From Ottelia alismoides (taxonomy: Eukaryota > Streptophyta > Magnoliopsida > Alismatales > Hydrocharitaceae), in NCBI GenBank assembly GCA_037367405.1, contig JAZKJV010002615.1, positions 1 through 64,000 of the forward strand: DNA of 64,000 nucleotides, in the 5' to 3' direction. The position numbers were made by a program, and so were the translations under genes. Below the pieces are notes generated by a model. That model worked only from the letters and a program-made list of their open reading frames with translations. It was not told the origin of the DNA and searched no databases. This document shows positions 46,862-58,800 of the stretch, one piece after another. Every line of letters begins with the position of its first letter. Positions within the stretch are counted from its first letter, which is position 1.

Positions 46862-49800
46862 AGATTGTCTCGTGGAATGTTCGTGGCCTGGGGCAGCTAG
46901 ACAAGAGACGAGCTGTCAGTTCTTTGATAGATGAGTGGAGAGCGGATGTGGTGTGCTTGCAAGAGACGAAGGTGCAGACGTGGGACCTTCCTCGGTGGAG
47001 ATCATTGTCTGGGGTTAGGCTTTCTGAATTCAAAGCGGTCCCTTCAATTGGTGCTTCAGGAGGCATCCTTGTTGGCTGGAATGGCGACTCCCTGGAGTTG
47101 CAAGATTCGACGGAGGGGCAGCTCTCATTGTCAGTCGTTTTGGTGCGTAGGGCCGATGGTGTCCGCTTCCTTTTTTCTGCAGTATATGGTCCTTCAGGTG
47201 CGCATGCTGGTTCAGGGCTTTGGGAGGAGCTTAGTCTGGCACAGGCGAGGTATGAAGACCTCCCTTAGCTCATTGGTGGTGATTTCAATGTAACCTTATT
47301 ATCCTCGGATCGTCCTCGGGATCGGGGAGGATTGGATCCTGGCTCGCCTGCTTTCAGGGAGTTCGTTGAGGGGCACTCCTTGGAGGTATTTGATGCTTTG
47401 AATTCTCATTATACGTGGAGAAATACTTCCTCAAGATCCAGGCTGGATTGGTTTCTTTGTTCGACGGAGTTGCTGGAGGCCTTTCCGCTGGCGTGTACTA
47501 GCTCCTTGCCACGTTGTCATTCTGATCATACACCTATCTTTTGGGACTCTGGTGAGTCGACTCGGTTGGGCAGCATCTTTCGGTTCGAGCGTTCTTGGCT
47601 CTTGGAGGAGGACCTCAGGGGTCGCGTTGCCCAATGCTGGAGAGAGGTTGATTCTTGTGGTTCGGCTTCCAGAGATATGGCGGCTCGTTTGAAAGCAGTT
47701 AGGTCAATGTTGATGACGTTCCGTAGGGAACTCAGAACGCGCCGTAATGAGAGAAGGGATCTGGCTCAGGCTGAAGTGGCTAGACTTGATCGAATTGAAG
47801 ATACCAGGGATCTATCTGAGGAGGAGAAGCTGATGAGGTCGGTCCATCACAGGGTGTTACTGGAGGAGGACAAGAAAAGAGAGCTTGAGTGGAGATAGCG
47901 TTCACGCCAAACTTGGTTAAGGGAGGGCGACGCAAATACGAGATTTTTTCATGCTGTGGCAAATGGAAGGAGACGACAAAATTTCATCCACTCTTTGGAG
48001 GTCAGGGGAGTGCGCATTGATAGAGAAAGGGAAATCGGGACTGCAGTGGTTGAGCATTTCAGGGAGATGAGTAGGAGGGACCACCTCGGTGGGGTTCGTT
48101 GGTATGACAGAGAGGTACCTCAGGTTTCTCAGGTCCAGAAGGATCAATTGATTTCCCCATTCACTATTCGGGAGGTTTATGCTGCGGTGCTTGAATTGAA
48201 TGCGGATGGCTCTCCGGGGCCAGATGGATTTCCGGTTTTCTTCTTTCGTGAGTTCTGGGACCTGGTGGGGCAGGATGTGCTGGCTGTGGTGGAGGAGCTG
48301 AGAGGAGAGAATCGTGGTTTTGATCGGCTGAATCGCTCTTTAATTTTCCTCCTGCCAAAGAGGGAGTTGATGGATCGAATTGAGGACTGCAGGCCTATTG
48401 CCCTTTCAAATGCCATCTACCTCATTGTTGCGAAAGTGCTTGCGAATAGATTGCATGTAGTTCTAAGTAACATTATCAATGATTCGCAGACGTCTTTTGT
48501 CCCTGGCAGGCTTATGATGGATGGTGTGGTCATTGCTTCAGAAATTGTTGCAGATTGGAAAAGAAGGAGGGTCAATGGTTTTCTTTGGAAGATTGATTTC
48601 TCCAAAGCGTATGACTGTGTCAGCTGGAAGTTCATCTGGGCATCTCTTTCCATACGTGGCTTCCCGGAGGAGTGGATCTCATGGATGAAGAGGTGTGTGA
48701 CGACATCTTCGTGCTCGGTGCTAATCAATGGTAAACAGGAGGGGGGAGGGGGGTTTCAGCCTCAAAGGGGGGTTAGGCAGGGCTGCCCGTTGGCTCCCCT
48801 TCTTTTTGTCATTGTGGCAGACGCATTGTCAAGGATGGTGACTCGTGCGGTGGAGGGAAACTTCTTCAAGGGTTATACTTTAAATGGTTTATCTATCCCT
48901 TTGCTGCAGTATGCTGATGACACGGTTCTATTTGTGGAAGGTGGTTCTCATGAAGCGGAGCGAATTGCTGTAGTTTTGGAGATATTTGGGAAGGTGTCAG
49001 GGCTGAAGCTCAACGTGGAGAAATCAGTTTTTATCCCCTTTGGTCTTGTTGAGGGGGAGATCGAGGCTTGTGGTGCTTTCCTACGTTCGCGGCGTGGGAC
49101 TCTACCTTTCACCTATTTAGGGTTACCTGTGGTGGATGGTCGTTTGAGGCAATCAGACTGGTCTCCTGTGGTTGAGAGACTTGAGAGCAAGCTTGCGGGA
49201 TGGCGTGCTTCATGCTTATCACGAGGCGGACGTTTGGTGATCTTGAGGTCGGTACTTTGTGCGATCTCTGTCTTTTTTCTATCTTCTCGCTTGCTCCCGA
49301 TTGGTATTCGAGGACGATTGGAGACTCTGATGCGTAAATTCTTTTGGGCTGGCACTCCGCTTGTTTCTTGGGGGGCTGTGACGCTTACCAAGGCCGATGG
49401 TGACTTGGGAGTTCTAAACCTTGAGGCGATGAACAAAGCTCTTCTGGCAAAATGGATCATTCGTATATGGGGTGATGGTTCTGATACACTTTGTACGCTT
49501 CTGAGGATGATCTATGGTGTGACTGGAAACCTGGATTGGCGTCCTAGCAGAAGGGTGAAACCTTCAAATTTTTGGCGTGGAGTGTGCTCGGTGCTTCCGC
49601 TGATTTCTCCACATCTGGATACTGTGCCGAGGGGTGGTGATGGAGATAATCATTGGAGATGGGTTGATGGTGCTTTTAGTGTGAAGAAAGCATATAAGGT
49701 TGTATATGCTTCCATCGTCTTTGATCCGGGAATTGCGATACCAAGCTTATGGCAAATCTGGTCTTGGAGGATTCCTAACAGAGTGAAAGTTTTTCTCTGG

Positions 49801-50163
49801 TTGTTCGAGAGAGAGCGGTTGATGACCGACGCTCGGAGGGCCAGGCTCTTTGGGGCTAGCAGCTCATGCATGCGGTGTGGAGAGGAGGTGGAGGATACTA
49901 ATCATCTTTTTTTTATTTGTTCTTCATCGAGGCAGATTTGGGCAGGGGTCAGCTTACCTGTTGTTGCACCAATAGGGTTTAGAGAGTTTTGGGAGTCCAT
50001 TGGTCGTTCTGGGACGTGCACCATCGACGTGAAGCAACATGCGGCATCAGTTTTGTGGGCGATTTGGTTGGCAAGGAATGGAACTATATTTCGTGGGGAA
50101 AGGTGTTATATTGAAAATGTAATAGATCATTCCAGACTCCTATATGAGTCTTGGTCATTGTAA
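46858..50163 (+). pseudogene. LINE ORF2: endonuclease, reverse transcriptase, zf-RVT; two nonsense codons
   Basis: Segments 46858-47268, 47269-47898 and 47899-50163 share one frame of about 1,100 codons, broken only by TAG at 47266-47268 and 47896-47898. The N-terminus is an apurinic-type endonuclease: WNVRGLG, QETK, GGDFN, and the HSDHTPI catalytic block. The RT has SPGPDGFPVFF, KIDFSKAYDCVSW, GVRQGCPLAPLLF and the catalytic LQYADDTVLF. The end is zf-RVT (CMRCGEEVEDTNHLFFIC) and WLARNGTIF. The first stop stands where a Trp would be expected before LIGGDFN. Both are explainable by single transitions. The enzyme would nick target DNA and prime reverse transcription; this copy cannot make it whole. 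Confidence 0.93.
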
Positions 50164-50437
50164 CCTTTGTACTTAACTTGTGAATATAAGTTTTTGGGTG
50201 TCCTCCTTTACGGTGTGACACCCTTTTTCCTTAAAAAAAAATAGTTCTTTTTAAAATTTAAAGAACTTTGTTTATAAGAAATTTATAAATTAAAAAATAA
50301 ATGATTTTTATAGGGGGTCCTTTTCTTCTCTTTTGCTTAGGGCCCATGAGGGCAGCGCAGCGTGATTGAATAAACGAACTCAATTGGACTTTGATCCCCT
50401 GCAGCACAATCAACGTGCTTCTGTTAGCTAATCAATG

Positions 50438-50700
50438 TCACGAATCAATGGTGAAGATGGTGGTTAACTCTGTGTACTTGATTTCGAGTAATGCCGCGTC
50501 GCGAATATCAGATGAGAAAGAGACGGACCTGTGAAGAATCTCAATTGAATGCATGATGCACATCACATCTTTGAAAGCTGTACCGTTTTTCGATAGGTGC
50601 AGCTTTCCTGAGAATTTAGAGTCGCCGTTTAATTTGGCGAAGATGCCGACGAGAGGGGCGGTGCCCGCGATGGAGGGGGAGTAGGGAGGCTGGGGCGGAG
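50438..50700 (-). other. Possible captured coding fragment next to the right MULE arm
   Basis: The minus frame continues out of the C/T-rich arm into a less biased stretch with GIFAKLNGDSKFSGKLHLSK, then FKDVMCIMHSIEILHRSV and TTIFTIDS before a stop. The normal composition contrasts with the arm. I do not recognise the protein; the frame could be chance. Confidence 0.3.
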
Positions 50701-50930
50701 GAGGGGGCAGGCTGGAGCGGAGGAAGAGGGCAGGCCGGAGGTGGGAGAGGAGTTCCGGACGGAGAGGGAGGAGGTTGGAGGAGGAGGAAGAGGATGGGGG
50801 AAGAGGAGGAAGAAGAAGAGGATGAGGAAGAGGGTGTAAAATGACCATTGAACTTTTTTTTAATTAATTCTGCTTATATCCTCAAAGTTAACGTCCGTTT
50901 GCACTCTGGATGGACGGTCACTAACCCGAG

Positions 50931-51120
50931 GGGCACAAGTGATAAATTAGCAAGAAGTGAGGGGCACAACTGATATTACCAAAAAGATAGGGGCATAACT
51001 GTAATTACGATATCTCGGAGGGGCACAAGTGATAAATTAGCAAGAAGTAAGGGGCACAACTTACCAAAAAGATAGGGGCATAACTGTAATTACGATATCT
51101 CGGAGGGGCACAAGTGATAA
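50931..51120. repeat. Tandem duplication inside the right MULE arm
   Basis: A unit of about 85-90 bases starting GGGCACAAGTGATAAA occurs at 50931 and 51021, with a third start at 51106. Each full unit contains GGGGCACAAC, AAAAAGATAGGGGCATAACT and ACGATATCTCGG. The left arm carries only one unit. Confidence 0.85.
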
Positions 51121-51409
51121 AAACCTTCATTTTTTTCGATGTTTTGTATTTAATTTTGACGTTTAAGGAACGCCGAACACCTAGTCATATATAACAAAAA
51201 AACCTACCATTGAATGTTTTCCTAAATAAAATTTAAAATATTTCTAATTAGTAAAAAAATAAGATAGACTATTTAGCAAAATGGGTATAATTTGACAAGC
51301 CAGAAGTTCCATCTTCGGCATCGAAGCGCTGTTAAAAGAGCACTCTCCACACAAAGTTCCCCCTATATGCCACCTTGTTCTCTTCACATAATATATCTAT
51401 TTTGAAATA

Positions 51410-51797
51410 AAGGAAAGGGAGCTTACTTTGTGAAGTAGGTAACTTACCTACTTCACATTTCATTTTTTGCAAAATTTTTTATTTTTTTCAAAAATGTCAC
51501 CATGGGTTTTTATAATTATATCCCTTTAATATGTCATTCAAATTTCATCAGAAACAGAGACTCTTATGACCTCCATCCAGACATTCATTTTTTAACGGTC
51601 ACAGATTTGCTGTATTTTACATGTTCTGGATGAAGGCCGTAAGAGTTTCTGTTTCTGATGAAATTTGAATGACATATTAGAGGGATATAATTATGAAAAT
51701 CCATGGTGATATTTTTCAAAAAAAATAAAAAAATTTGCAAAAATTGGATGTGAAGTAGGTAGGGTTACCTTCTTCACAAAGTAGGCTCCCTTTCCTC
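51410..51797. mobile_element. Mutator-type MITE, 388 bp, with near full-length hairpin arms and 9-bp TSD
   Basis: TTTGAAATA flanks both sides (51401-51409 and 51798-51806). The arms, each about 180 bases, are almost complementary: AAGGAAAGGGAGC, TACTTTGTGAAG, CAAATTTCATCAGAAACAGA and ATGTCATTC recur inverted. A transcript would form a long double-stranded hairpin. Confidence 0.93.
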
Positions 51798-51806
51798 TTT
51801 GAAATA

Positions 51807-54800
51807 TTTAATTACAAAATACAAATATCTCGATATAATAATGAATTTGATACATATATATTTGATAAATGAATTTTATAGAAAAAAAAAATTAAAAGTA
51901 CCAATTTTGTGTCCGTCATATGTAAAACTTTGTGGTTTTATTAATATTGGAAATCTCAATTCATATATAGCATTTTGCATATACAAAGATTAAAAGTATA
52001 ATTTTCCAGCATATATTAAACTTGAAGAATCACATCTATTCAACATAAAATTTGAATACTAAGTTGTAGATATCATGGATAAAACTGAATTCCAAACTAT
52101 ATGACACATGCAAAGTTGTATGACCCAAAAGCATTTAAAAACTGTAATATTAAAAACTTACTGCCAAACTATGGGCTAATATATAAAATAGTTTGTGACT
52201 TGATGCAAAAAAATTTAATCTTCATCTTCTCTTTGACACTCCCGAGGTTAATGCTACTGATCTCCACCTAAATTTGAACAATATGATGGTAACATTATTA
52301 TTATCAAGAGATTTATTGACGTATACATTACTTTTAAAAATCTTTCTTATATTGTGTGCTTTAATAATTCCACACACTACTTCGTGATTCTGCATAATTT
52401 CCTTAAATATATTTATTTGAAATTGTTATACCTTAGAATTCCTCCATGCAATTCTTAACATTCAACATATAAAAACCTTAGTTTGTTAAATTAAAACAAA
52501 ATTTAAAGAAATAAGGGTTTAAAATTATTTCTAAAAGGGAAACTATATTGTCTTGTAAATTAGTTTTTTTTGTATTGTCTTGTAAATTAGATTTTTATAT
52601 CAAACTGAGACCTAAACATCCTAAGATTATATTATTTGAATAGCTTACTCAACAAGGAATGCATAATATATTATTTAAAATTTCTAACTATTAAATGAAT
52701 TAAATATTTTATATGCAAAGTTTTATGTATTTTGAATTTAACGATAAAAATACAATATTTTTTTATAAAATAAAAATAGAAATGAAATATGATGTAAAAG
52801 CTAACTAATATATTTTTTAGAGATTAGAATGAATAAGAATAAAATAAAAATGCCAATGTGATAGTCCCTGACTTTGAGTGTTTGAATTTAAAAAAAGTAA
52901 ACGACGCAATTAATCTCTCATCAAGCCACTAATGATAAGGCATGAGCTTCTGGGGGTATTTTATTTTTCAAAATACTTGCGATATTTCTCCTAGAGGAAT
53001 TAATTCATTCTGGGTTGTGTAAAAATAGATGTAGTTGTATGAAGTTTGTGTATGTATGTATGTATTCTTAAGATTTTACGTACAATGAGATATCCTTTTA
53101 TCTAGTTTCTTTTTCTTACTTTTTATTGATGCGATCAAGGCCTAGAACTCAATATCTGGTTGAGGGTTAGAACTAGAACTTACGAGCTTATTTGTTCTGA
53201 TTTCATGGGTCAGTCTGCATACACATGCATGCATGTAGCTTATCATTTTAATTTATTTTTTGGATTTTCTTTTTGCACATTTTTTAGATGTTTTTTATGT
53301 TAATTGATTATTCTTATTTATAGACATACATTTGTAATAATGATATTATGTATGAATGTGTTAATGTATTTTGTGCAATTTTCAGTTCTTAGGTAGATGA
53401 AATCTGAGTTCATCAATAGCTGGTAGAGAATCCTTATAATTTTAAATTTTTAGGAAACATCGTCTTTCTTGGGGGCTAGATCTTACAGGAATTCGATAGC
53501 TATTGATACTCTCATTCTTTTTGTATAGGTTGCCAAGCACTTCTAAGCATCTTTTAATGTCTTGGTGAATGGTTGGAGAGTGACTTAGACCTTTGTTTAT
53601 CAATCAAGAACAAACCATCTAACCATCTACTAAGACCATATAATTATGAATCGAAATCCAAGAGTTGAGGAAGCTCCCCATACCTTTGCTAAAGAAAGAT
53701 GAGTATTGGAGATGCCCCTACTTCAAAGCGGAGCAAGCTTCGCATTACCTAAGCTCCACTACATCTCTACCCCACTGGACTGAGCTTTCATTGGAGATGA
53801 ACAACAATGACACAACATGTGGCATGATCTACGACTGTGAATAAAAGCGCCATATCTAATCTAAATTTTTGATTGTTGAAGGGGAGTGAAATTTTCACTG
53901 AGCCCTGTAGGATTTTTAAGTTCAATATTTGTACCCTCACATGTTCCCTAGAAGGTTTAGGTAATTACAACTAGTTTTTTTAGGACTTGAGCGGATTTAT
54001 TTAATTTCTTTTTATTCATTATCATTCATTTCGTGTTTTAGACTTAAAATTACATTTTTTGTTAGAATTTTTTATTGTGATTATTTTTATTTTTTTTTAA
54101 AATGTGGTGATTTTTTCCATGCATATGCCATTTTTTAAATTTTGACAACTAATTTAAAATATTTTCATGCTTAAATTTTGCAATTATTATTCCAACTTGT
54201 GAGAATTAAGACCCTCCTTTAGGAAGAACTAGGACCCTCTTATATGTATATAATTTAAATTGTTTTAAAAATAAAATTAAGTTTTTAAAAATCAACTAAA
54301 AATTACAAAACAAAAAGGATAATAAAAATTATAAATCCAAAACATAAAATATTACGATATAGTCCTTATAAAAAATAAAGCATTATACCTATATATTCTT
54401 ATACACACTATACCAAAATTAATCTAAGTTAAACAATTTATTTTCATTTGTTGTAATACATCCCATTATTAAATATACGACAAGGAATATTATCTATCAT
54501 ATTTTCTTTAATTTCCAACGAATAACTTATTCGTTGTTATATTCCTACAAACGAATCATTTAACAATGATTATACATTGATTTTTTCTTCTAATTGTTGT
54601 TAATTAACAACGATTAGTACAATTTCAATTAATAAGTCAACAAATAGTCGTTTCTATCTGAACCTTTATGACTTTCTTTGTTAATTTCAGGAAGAAAAGT
54701 TAATTTTATAATGAACAATATTCGTTGATTTGTATTTAACATCAGAAGATATGACAATGAATAATCAAATTCTTTGTTATATTAGGTCAATTTTCTTGTA

Positions 54801-55758
54801 TTGTCATAGGTATAACAAAAACTAGTTAAAAATTATAATTCCAAACACACAAAGATAAGATGCAAAAAAAAAACTCCAAAAACCCATGAAATTACGCAAA
54901 GTAAAACCAGCACCCTAAGAGATCTAGACACTCACCTAGTTGAAAGCATGTCTCCTCGAGTTTGACCTTATGGCTTACCCCAAAAAATAAAGAAATAGAA
55001 ATTCTTTAGTTTTTATCCTGATTCGCTTGTGACACATACGACCTTTAGTCTAGGTAGGCTATTATTTGGTTACATGTAGCACCTCAACAAATGAGTGCTA
55101 GTCCAATTTAGTTTTTGGCGAAATTCAAGAATGATATGTAATATTGGGTAAAACCAATTGGCTCCCTTTCAAAATGTGTGCATGCAAAAGCACATGAGAA
55201 TATGAGTAATGATATACAATGAGGGCGGATAGCGACATTACACCAATGCTTCAACGGTTTTCTCTGAAGTTGATATCATGGCAATTTATGAGAGAGAGAG
55301 TACAGCTATGTGGGTTCAGTAAATAAAAAATAAAAAAAGTGGACAAATAGAAAAAAAAGTTAGAGAAAAGGGAGATAGGGATCTGACTCTATGTATCTAT
55401 CTGAATGAAGGAGGGTTCGTTAGATCTAAATAGAAAGGAATTGGGGGATCTGCTTCTGTTAGACCACTGCTACTGATCCCTACTATTCAACAACACTATA
55501 CAAACTAGCCATCTCAGTTGCAGGACATATTTCACTATGATCTTACTCATATACATCATGTATAGGATACTGTTGAACGGGAAGAAGCCAATTAAGGAGA
55601 TGGGGAACTGCAAGCCCCCTTTTGTCAGGTTCTAGTGGAGTAGAGCAAGGAAAAAGTTAGGAAGGCCACATTTTTGCAGAGTGTTGAATTATATAGGAAA
55701 CAGAAGGCAAGCTGGGAAGGTGGATGCATGAGATCACTAACATGATAATATTGTATAC
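51807..55758. other. AT-rich intergenic DNA
   Basis: Very AT-rich sequence. No ORF above noise, RNA gene or bounded element was recognised. Repeated AACGAAT/CGTTGTTA words occur at 54500-54790. Confidence 0.45.
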
Positions 55759-55821
55759 CTTCTCTTTTGAAATTCGATCCACTAAATAGTATGCAAGTCG
55801 TTGTGCCCTTCCAGAAAACTC
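55759..55821 (-). CDS. Candidate 21-codon internal exon of an unrecognised gene
   Basis: On the minus strand a 63-nt stretch reads EFSGRAQRLAYYLVDRISKE plus K in one open frame, directly between a good acceptor (TTTGCTACAG) and a good donor (AAG followed by GTATAC). The length is a multiple of three and the peptide is not low-complexity. I cannot assign a family. Another short stretch with splice-like borders lies upstream at 55947-55980, but its frame does not continue into this one. It may be a real micro-exon or chance. Confidence 0.25.
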
Positions 55822-58800
55822 CTGTAGCAAAGCAACCATTTTTCAGTAAGTATACATATTCATTGCTTACTTACTGTGACATTAACATTATAAAAAACAG
55901 AAGGAAAAACTGAAGAGTTGTATAAGCAATATTTGACCTAGAATACCTTCCATTTTCTGTATTATAACCGTCAGTAATTCCTGCCATAATATTACAAGTT
56001 GTGGTGTAAAGAAGAGGAAGAAGCTGCTTGAATAGACTGCCAAATTCCTTACATGTTTATACAGTAAAAACACTAGCGTAAAAAGGAACACATGCATCTA
56101 AACATGCACCGATCTATTTCAGAGGTAAAGACAAGTTAATGTAACTTTCAGATGAAGCCAAGAGTCTCTCATCTGAATAAATGGTGGGGAGGGTAAGTAT
56201 AGGGAGGTCCCCAGGAGCCAGGCTTTATCTTAAAACACACCAGCCAACTAGATTGGTACCATCTTTTTATATTCTCCATCTCTCTCTCTCTCTCTCAATC
56301 AAAACTTTTGGACTATCGTTCCATCTCTATCTCTACCTATAGGTACTTCTCCAAGTCCCCCCTTTATGCTCATGCTGTGACCAACTACACCCAAGCTACA
56401 CCTCCTCACGCCTCCCATTAAATTCCTAGAGTTGGCCCTTGTGGTACCAAAGTGTCATCCCCACACCCCCTCCTCCCCATCCCCACTCTTCCTGGGCCTA
56501 TATGCCCGATTCTGAGATTGGTTCTTAATTTACATGACGCTTTCCCTTCCCACTGGGGGACAAACAAATACAGACGGATACAGCGAATGCGCCATACATA
56601 CCCATACATGCATGACGCGGAAACGTACAAGTATACCATATACACTTGATGTACTTCTCTGTCCGACTGTCCCAAATACAATAATGACATTATCTACTTT
56701 TACAAGTTAGCTTATTCGAATTTTACTGGATGTAATAGATCAGGCGTGGTTGAGGTAACTTATCGCATGCACGGACACATGAGAAAGAGAGAGACGTTGA
56801 AGTTATTGATATATGATTTATATGGCAGGGGCATCATGGAGGGGGTGTTGGGATCTTACATGGGGAGAGCAATATGTGCAACAAAACACAGGCGTATGGG
56901 GCTTACACTGTTGCGCAGTACTGGGCCAAGCTGCTACACACATGAGAGCAGGTCTACACTTGGTTCTCTCCATCATGCCCTTTGCCAGCAAACAAAGAAA
57001 AAGCAAAAGGGCCTTGCTTGCTTGCATGGGGGACCCATTCCATCCCCACCTGCCATGCCCTATTTGCGGGGACGCAGACCACTGATCCACACTAACAGCA
57101 TATTAAACACTTCCCCGGCCGTCGCTTGGCAAACCACCCCTCTTCACTTGCATGCATTCGCAGCCATAACTCTGTCAGATGAAAATTTCAACATCTCTGG
57201 GTTAAAATATGTATGAAATCAGGCATGCATCCACGTGAAATTTCAGTCTGAATGCAATGTAAACCAGTCAAATTTATTATTATTTTTCGCACAAAAATTG
57301 TAATCTCATATAGTGTTGTTCCTACTGTACCCAACAATCGTCAATCAACACGAAACAGTTGATTTTTTTAGTAGAACAATTTACAGCTAATTCAACAACT
57401 GCATTATGCATACACATCCATCCGCGCTTCATTTGCATATTTATGGTGATGGACCGCCTGGACTGCCATAACCTTAATTAAGATCTATACGTATTAAATA
57501 CCACCTCCTTGGGTAAGTGGGAGATATAATCTGATATTATGTGGATTGCCGACTGTACTTAAGGGGATGGAAGGGTATTGGGTTGGATATGCTGATGCAC
57601 AGTTGTCATGGCCGCCTCTACTCTACATACGGTCCCCTCTCCCGCTTGCACCCAACAACTGCCAAACCCTATCATGTGATGTTAATGGAGAAAGATACAT
57701 AGAGAGATAGATACCAGTGGAGTAAGGGATGGCAACAAAACTGAGGCACACATCACGACATGGAGGGCATCTGTGATTGGGTGCAACCCCACTGCCCTTC
57801 CTTCGCTCTAATCACCCAGTCAAACCTTTCTTCTTAATTCTCACATAACATACGTATAACCGTAATTAAGTAGAATTTACTTTAGCATGCCTCACTGCAG
57901 AGGTTACGATGAACACCATTACCAAACATTTATATTGAAATGTGAGGTTATCACTGCCGCTTAAATTTATACAAGCTTCCCATCAGTTACTCAACAATAT
58001 AACTATATTGCTACGTCGGTGTTCCAAGTTATGGACTGTAAACACAGTATATGGAGAAGTTGCTAAAGAAAACGACGTATTACCAAATATCTTTTTAAAG
58101 ATCATTTCTTTAATTTTGTAGATTGTTGCGCGAATCTGTGTGGATGGGGTGTGTCTAATATTATCGTCAGCATGCTGCTACTGTCAGCATAACATAGAGG
58201 ATTTTTTCCCCTTCGGCATGTACATATGATGAAATAGATCAGAAATATTTTAATTGAAGATGCATGGCCGATGCCTAAGGATATTGACAGGAACGAAACT
58301 TAGATAATTCGAACGCGAGGGAAGACACAATATTCACTTGAAGCCGGATGAATACAACAAAATGAAATACATTTTCTCGAGAAATTACGAGATTTTTGCA
58401 ACAAACCCATTTTGTGCATCATCAAGCTTTCAACCTAATAGGCATATATATCAAATGGCAACTACTCTACATACGGTCCCCAATCAATCAGTGGATTTTC
58501 TGATTAGTTGTATGACCTGCGTAAGGTATCAATATCTTGGGCAATTGGGGTCTAGTATTTATTCCCCATTTTAGGTGCTACCTCAGCTCACAGGTTGTTG
58601 ATCCGCAATCAAATGGCCGCAAAATTCGGTCCACTGATCTCATGCTCGGTAGATTGTGAATTTAACCTTAGTTATATAGTTATACAGTTGTTAATGCAAT
58701 ACTCTCAGTCAGCCAGGGATTTAACTTGGTCAACTAACTAGTATTCAACTGATTGATATCTAGATCAGTCTACTATGTGGAACCAATGGTAGCCAGAAGC

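Larger units (their letters stand above)
45100..50240 (+). mobile_element. Near full-length L1-like LINE, 5.1 kb, with 9-bp TSD
   Basis: ATAGTTCTT precedes the element (45091-45099) and follows its A-run (50241-50249). A GA-rich leader of about 200 bases is followed by ORF1 with zinc knuckles and by ORF2 with endonuclease, RT and zf-RVT. The 3' UTR (50164-50240) ends with an A-run. It has only three visible nonsense codons (45296, 47266, 47896), so it is a recent but inactive insertion. It lies inside hAT element B. Confidence 0.95.
43420..50362. mobile_element. hAT element B (same family as element A), interrupted by two insertions
   Basis: The left end CAGGGCCGTCCCTGAGCCTC and subterminal GGGTGCAATGGCCCAGGGCC match the right end of element A in inverse. 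The right side (GGGGTCC, TTCTCTTTTGCTTAGGGCCC, ATGAGGGC) matches the left end of element A. The right terminus is eroded and no TSD is seen. Without the nested 757-bp hAT and 5.1-kb LINE it would be about 1 kb. Confidence 0.75.
42855..51123. mobile_element. Mutator-like element with long GC-rich inverted arms, host of nested insertions
   Basis: Both ends, read inward, begin TTTTTATCACTTGTGCCCCT and continue through CCGAGATATCG, 'ggtaatatcagttgtgcccctcac' and a C/T-rich region to CTCCGTCCGGAACTCCTC. The arms are thus several hundred bases long. The right arm has internal tandem duplication (50931-51120). Between the arms lie a little possibly captured host sequence and hAT element B with its own nested insertions. 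No TSD was recognised and no MURA transposase is present. Confidence 0.75.

Noticed and set aside
56175..56235. Resemblance to a miR160/ARF target (GGAGCCAGGC)
   Set aside because: Only about ten bases match, no hairpin partner or ARF coding context was found.
56746..57216. 156-codon ORF
   Set aside because: No motif, unusual composition, and an overlapping ORF on the other strand of similar quality.
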